Shown: positions 61,488 through 64,000 of the stretch, one piece after another
How positions within the stretch are numbered: position 1 is the stretch's first letter
Layout: each line of letters opens with the position of its first letter
Assembly: GCF_014205255.1 (NCBI RefSeq)
Contig: NZ_JACHNE010000001.1
Location: 3,534,001-3,598,000 of the forward strand
Length of the DNA: 64,000 nucleotides
Direction: 5' to 3'
From: Streptomyces caelestis
GTDB taxonomy: Bacteria > Actinomycetota > Actinomycetes > Streptomycetales > Streptomycetaceae
Notes under the pieces: generated by a model
What the model saw: the letters and a program-made list of their open reading frames with translations, nothing else
What the model was told of the DNA's origin: nothing
The model's database searches: none
Translations under genes and position numbers: made by a program

Positions 61488-62198
61488 TCAGGCCTCCGGA
61501 CCCGTCTCCGGATCCGGCGTCGCAGCCCTCGACAGTGTCCCTGCGCGGTCCAGCAAGCCGGTCCGGGCGGCCAGCGCCGCCGCCTCCAACCGCGAACCCA
61601 CCCCCAGTTTCATCAGGACCCGCTGGACGTGCGTCCGGGCCGTCGACGGTGCGATGCCCATGCCCGCCGCGATCAGGCGGGTGTCCTCGCCGTCGGCGAC
61701 GCGGAGCAGGACCTCGACCTCCCTCGGGGTCAGCATCTGGAGCAACCGCTGGCCCTCGTCGTCCGGCTGGGCCGCCGGGTTGAGCAACTCACTGAACGCC
61801 CCTTGCAGCAGCTGCGGCGCCACCGCCGCCTCCCCCGCCCGGGCCTTCATGATCGCCCGCTCGACACCCTCTATGCGCTCGTCGTGCCGTACGTAGCCGG
61901 ACGCGCCCGCGGCGAAGGCTGCCGCGATGCCGCGCGGGCTCGGCACCGGTCCCAGGACCAGGACCGCGACCTGCGGACGCTCCCGCTTGATCCGCACCAC
62001 CGGGTCGAAGATCCCCGGCTCCGCCGGTGTGGCCGTCCCGAGCAGGCACACCTCCGGCGCGCGTGTGATCACCAGCTCCGCCGCCCCCGCGGCCGGCGCC
62101 GCCGCGGCCAGCACCCGGTGCCCCCGCAGCTTCAACGCCGAGGCCAGCGCCTCGGCCAGCAGTCGGTGGTCGTCGACCACCATCAGCCGCACTCCCAT
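61488..62198 (-). CDS. LuxR-type regulator with degenerate receiver domain
   Basis: 236 residues from ATG 62198, with GGGGGG 8 nt upstream. The N-terminal VRLMVVDDHRLLAEALASAL keeps the acidic pair, but the phosphoacceptor position reads EVCLLGTATPAEP with no Asp, and the usual switch Lys is absent in ASGYVRHDERI. So it is likely phosphorylation-independent. The HTH is intact: LTPREVEVLLRVADGEDTRL, then IAAGMGIAPSTARTHVQRVL. It may bind a ligand or act constitutively. No kinase is adjacent. Confidence 0.87.
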   Translation of the reverse strand: MGVRLMVVDDHRLLAEALASALKLRGHRVLAAAAPAAGAAELVITRAPEVCLLGTATPAEPGIFDPVVRIKRERPQVAVLVLGPVPSPRGIAAAFAAGASGYVRHDERIEGVERAIMKARAGEAAVAPQLLQGAFSELLNPAAQPDDEGQRLLQMLTPREVEVLLRVADGEDTRLIAAGMGIAPSTARTHVQRVLMKLGVGSRLEAAALAARTGLLDRAGTLSRAATPDPETGPEA

Positions 62199-62367
62199 CG
62201 AGCAACCCCCCAGTCACCCCGGTCCCCCAGATGGAAGCCCCCCGGCTCCCCCGCCTTCATGCCCCCGGAAGCTACACGCTTGTTCGACGTTGCGCTCCCC
62301 CTACCCCCGAGAATCGCCCCGGATCGCCGAAATTCCTCTCATACGAGGTTGACTGAGCCATAAGCGA

Positions 62368-62399
62368 ACGGTCCCGCCCCTGAACAGGGACGAGACCGT
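62368..62399 (-). terminator. Terminator after the propeller protein gene
   Basis: ACGGTC-c-CG-c-CCCT pairs with AGGG-a-CG-a-GACCGT around a GAAC loop (62368-62399), with two mismatches, 38 bp past the stop. Confidence 0.65.
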
Positions 62400-62437
62400 A
62401 TCCGCACCGAGTCGATCACCAAGCGGCCATCGATCGA

Positions 62438-64000
62438 TCAGCTCGTACCGAAGGCGACCGCCAGGTACTCCTTCTCGCTCGTGCTGCTGCTCCGCTTGCT
62501 GGCGTACACCTTGGACATGAACAGGTGCCCGTCGCCGTACAGCAGCTCGGAGTACTCCGGCGACATGCCGGCCTCCACGTCCCGCACCGAGTCCGTCGCC
62601 GGGTTCTCCAGCAGCTTCGTCTCCTTGAAACTGCCCCCGTCGATGCTCACGACCTGCCCGCCCTTGTCGTACGGCGGCCGCTTGTACGCGATCAGGTTGC
62701 CGCCGTCCATGCGCAGCGGCGTGATCGTGTAGCCGTCGCCCGCGTCGGCCCGCTGTCCGGTCTGCTTGCCGGTGGTGAGGTCGAAGGCGACGATCTCGTT
62801 GGTCTGGCTGTACTCGCCGGAGCCGTCGTGCCTCTCGGTCGGCAGGTACAGCCGGTCGTTGCCGACGGCCAGCATGGTGCAGTACTCGATGCGGGTGACG
62901 CCCTCGCAGCGGGCCGCGAACTGCTCGCCCGGCGCGGAGATGCGCGTGCGCAGCTTGCCGGTCTTGTTGTCGATGGAGAAGAAGTCGGAGATGCCGCTGC
63001 CGTCGCCCGCGGAGTCGCCGACGTCGGCGGCCACGACGAGCGGGTTGGTCGAGGCGATGCTCGCGTACTCGATGCCCTGGGCCATCTTGTACTCCGAGAT
63101 CACCTTCCCGGACTTCGGGTCGATGGTCTGGATGTGCAGCTGCCGCTGCCCGTACGTGCCGCACTTGCGCACCGCGACCAGCTTCTCGCCGCCGCCGTAC
63201 CCGGCGTCGTAGCAGGAGTCGGTCGGCTTCGGGCTCCACAGAAGCTTGCCGGACACGTCGAAGGCGGCGCCGCCGCTGGAGCTGCCGACGGCGACGGTGT
63301 CGCCGCTGATCGTGACGTTGTCGAAGCTGATCAGCTGGTCACCGGTCTTGACGGTCTTGGTCCACAGCTTCTTGCCGGCGTCGAGATCGATCAGGGCGAT
63401 CTGGCTGCACCCGTGCGACGGATCGGCCTTGGTCGGCATCGCGGGCTGGTAGAGGATCGCCGTCTTGTTGTCGTCGGTGACGTGGCGGCTCGCCTGGCAG
63501 ACCGGGCCGGCCAGCGGGATCGTCCACTGCTCGCCGCCCTTGTCGCGGTCGTAGCCGACGATCTCTGCGACGCCGCTCTTGGCGTACGTCTTGTCGGTGA
63601 GCCAGGAGCCGGAGACGACGACCGTGCTGTCGTTCTTCACCTCGGGCATCGGGACCTGGAAGAGGACCTTGGCGCTCGGGTCCGCCGGGGCCTTCTCCTT
63701 GCCGCCGGAAGTGGTGCCGCCGTTGCCGCCATTGCCGTCGTCCGTGCCGCCGGTGCCGCCGCCGGAGCTGGCGGTGTCGTCCTTCTTGCCGTCGTCCTTG
63801 GACGTGGAGTACCAGACACCGCCGCCGACGATCAGGGCGATCGCCACGACCGCGGCGACGATGATGGCCAGCTGCGCGTTGAACTTCCCGCCCCCGCCCG
63901 GCTGCCCGGGCTGCGGCTGGAGCGGCATGGTCGGCTGCGGATAGGCGTAACCGGGCTGCCCGTAACCCGGCTGCCCCGGCGCGCCCGGCTGTCCGTAAGG
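62438..64000 (-). CDS. PQQ-like beta-propeller membrane protein, 5' end outside window
   Basis: The frame continues through the right edge, so ATG 63928 is probably internal. The visible N-terminal part is a Pro/Gly/Gln/Tyr repeat region (PYGQPGAPGQPGYGQPGYAY). One transmembrane helix follows (LAIIVAAVVAIALIVGGGVW), then a Gly/Asp/Thr linker and a large outer domain. Blade-like repeats include IVGYDRDKGGEQWTIPL, IALIDLDAGKKLWTKTV and IVAFDLTTGKQTGQRA, as in BamB/PQQ-type propellers. Four or more cysteines suggest an outside location. Similar Streptomyces proteins often follow regulatory genes or have a kinase domain N-terminal; that part cannot be checked here. Confidence 0.85.
   Translation of the reverse strand, partial: PYGQPGAPGQPGYGQPGYAYPQPTMPLQPQPGQPGGGGKFNAQLAIIVAAVVAIALIVGGGVWYSTSKDDGKKDDTASSGGGTGGTDDGNGGNGGTTSGGKEKAPADPSAKVLFQVPMPEVKNDSTVVVSGSWLTDKTYAKSGVAEIVGYDRDKGGEQWTIPLAGPVCQASRHVTDDNKTAILYQPAMPTKADPSHGCSQIALIDLDAGKKLWTKTVKTGDQLISFDNVTISGDTVAVGSSSGGAAFDVSGKLLWSPKPTDSCYDAGYGGGEKLVAVRKCGTYGQRQLHIQTIDPKSGKVISEYKMAQGIEYASIASTNPLVVAADVGDSAGDGSGISDFFSIDNKTGKLRTRISAPGEQFAARCEGVTRIEYCTMLAVGNDRLYLPTERHDGSGEYSQTNEIVAFDLTTGKQTGQRADAGDGYTITPLRMDGGNLIAYKRPPYDKGGQVVSIDGGSFKETKLLENPATDSVRDVEAGMSPEYSELLYGDGHLFMSKVYASKRSSSTSEKEYLAVAFGTS

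Overview
The window is high-GC actinobacterial chromosome, almost certainly Streptomyces. The evidence is a strong G/C third-position bias, GTG and TTG starts, many leaderless genes, a LAETG sortase substrate and paired resuscitation-promoting factors. Gene content and order match what I recall of the Streptomyces coelicolor core region around eno, mfd, glmU, ppc and galTEK. That comparison is from memory, not from an alignment. Both edges cut genes: a cyclopropane-fatty-acid synthase on the left and a beta-propeller membrane protein on the right.

Layout. 1-10.5 kb (mostly minus strand): cfa (partial); ndh with a Rex-like operator upstream; a YefM/RelE-type toxin-antitoxin pair on the plus strand; ppx, DUF501, divIC and eno; rpfA with a c-di-AMP (ydaO-type) riboswitch and rpfB; then a cytochrome P450. 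10.5-20 kb: small hypothetical gene, mazG, SurA-like lipoprotein, GNAT, secreted HNH nuclease lipoprotein, small antitoxin-like gene, SDR plus MerR pair, and mfd. 20-30 kb: DUF2079 membrane protein, MacB-type ABC exporter, MFS drug exporter, GNAT, DUF485 plus acetate-type symporter, then a 7-bp tandem repeat array.

30-37 kb is the most unusual part. A DivIVA-like coiled-coil gene is followed by a compact set of polymorphic-toxin and SUKH-immunity genes. On the minus strand are a protein joining a YrhB-like domain, a Pro/Gly linker, a deaminase domain and SUKH-4, and a protein joining a WHH nuclease-like domain to SUKH-1. Divergent from them are a stand-alone YwqJ-like deaminase and a SUKH-3 gene. 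None shows a secretion signal, so these may act inside the cell. This is the best candidate for an under-described system.

37-54 kb: orphan histidine kinase, HTH protein with a LAGLIDADG-like motif next to tRNA-Gln(UUG), glmU-prs-rplY-pth, sortase substrate, ppc, fatty-acid desaturase with its TetR regulator and a multi-half-site operator, divergent tam/tamR, an orphan LuxR regulator, a GNAT and two exported proteins. 54-64 kb: galTEK operon (minus) divergent from a sodium:solute symporter that carries a +1 frameshift in a G6 run; a decayed ECF sigma gene; a PadR/HAAS pair; a LuxR regulator with a degenerate receiver; and a PQQ-like propeller protein.

Functions are read from motifs and family knowledge. 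No database search was run. Start codons were chosen from ribosome-binding sites, stop/start overlaps, or a -10 box about 7 nt before a leaderless ATG.
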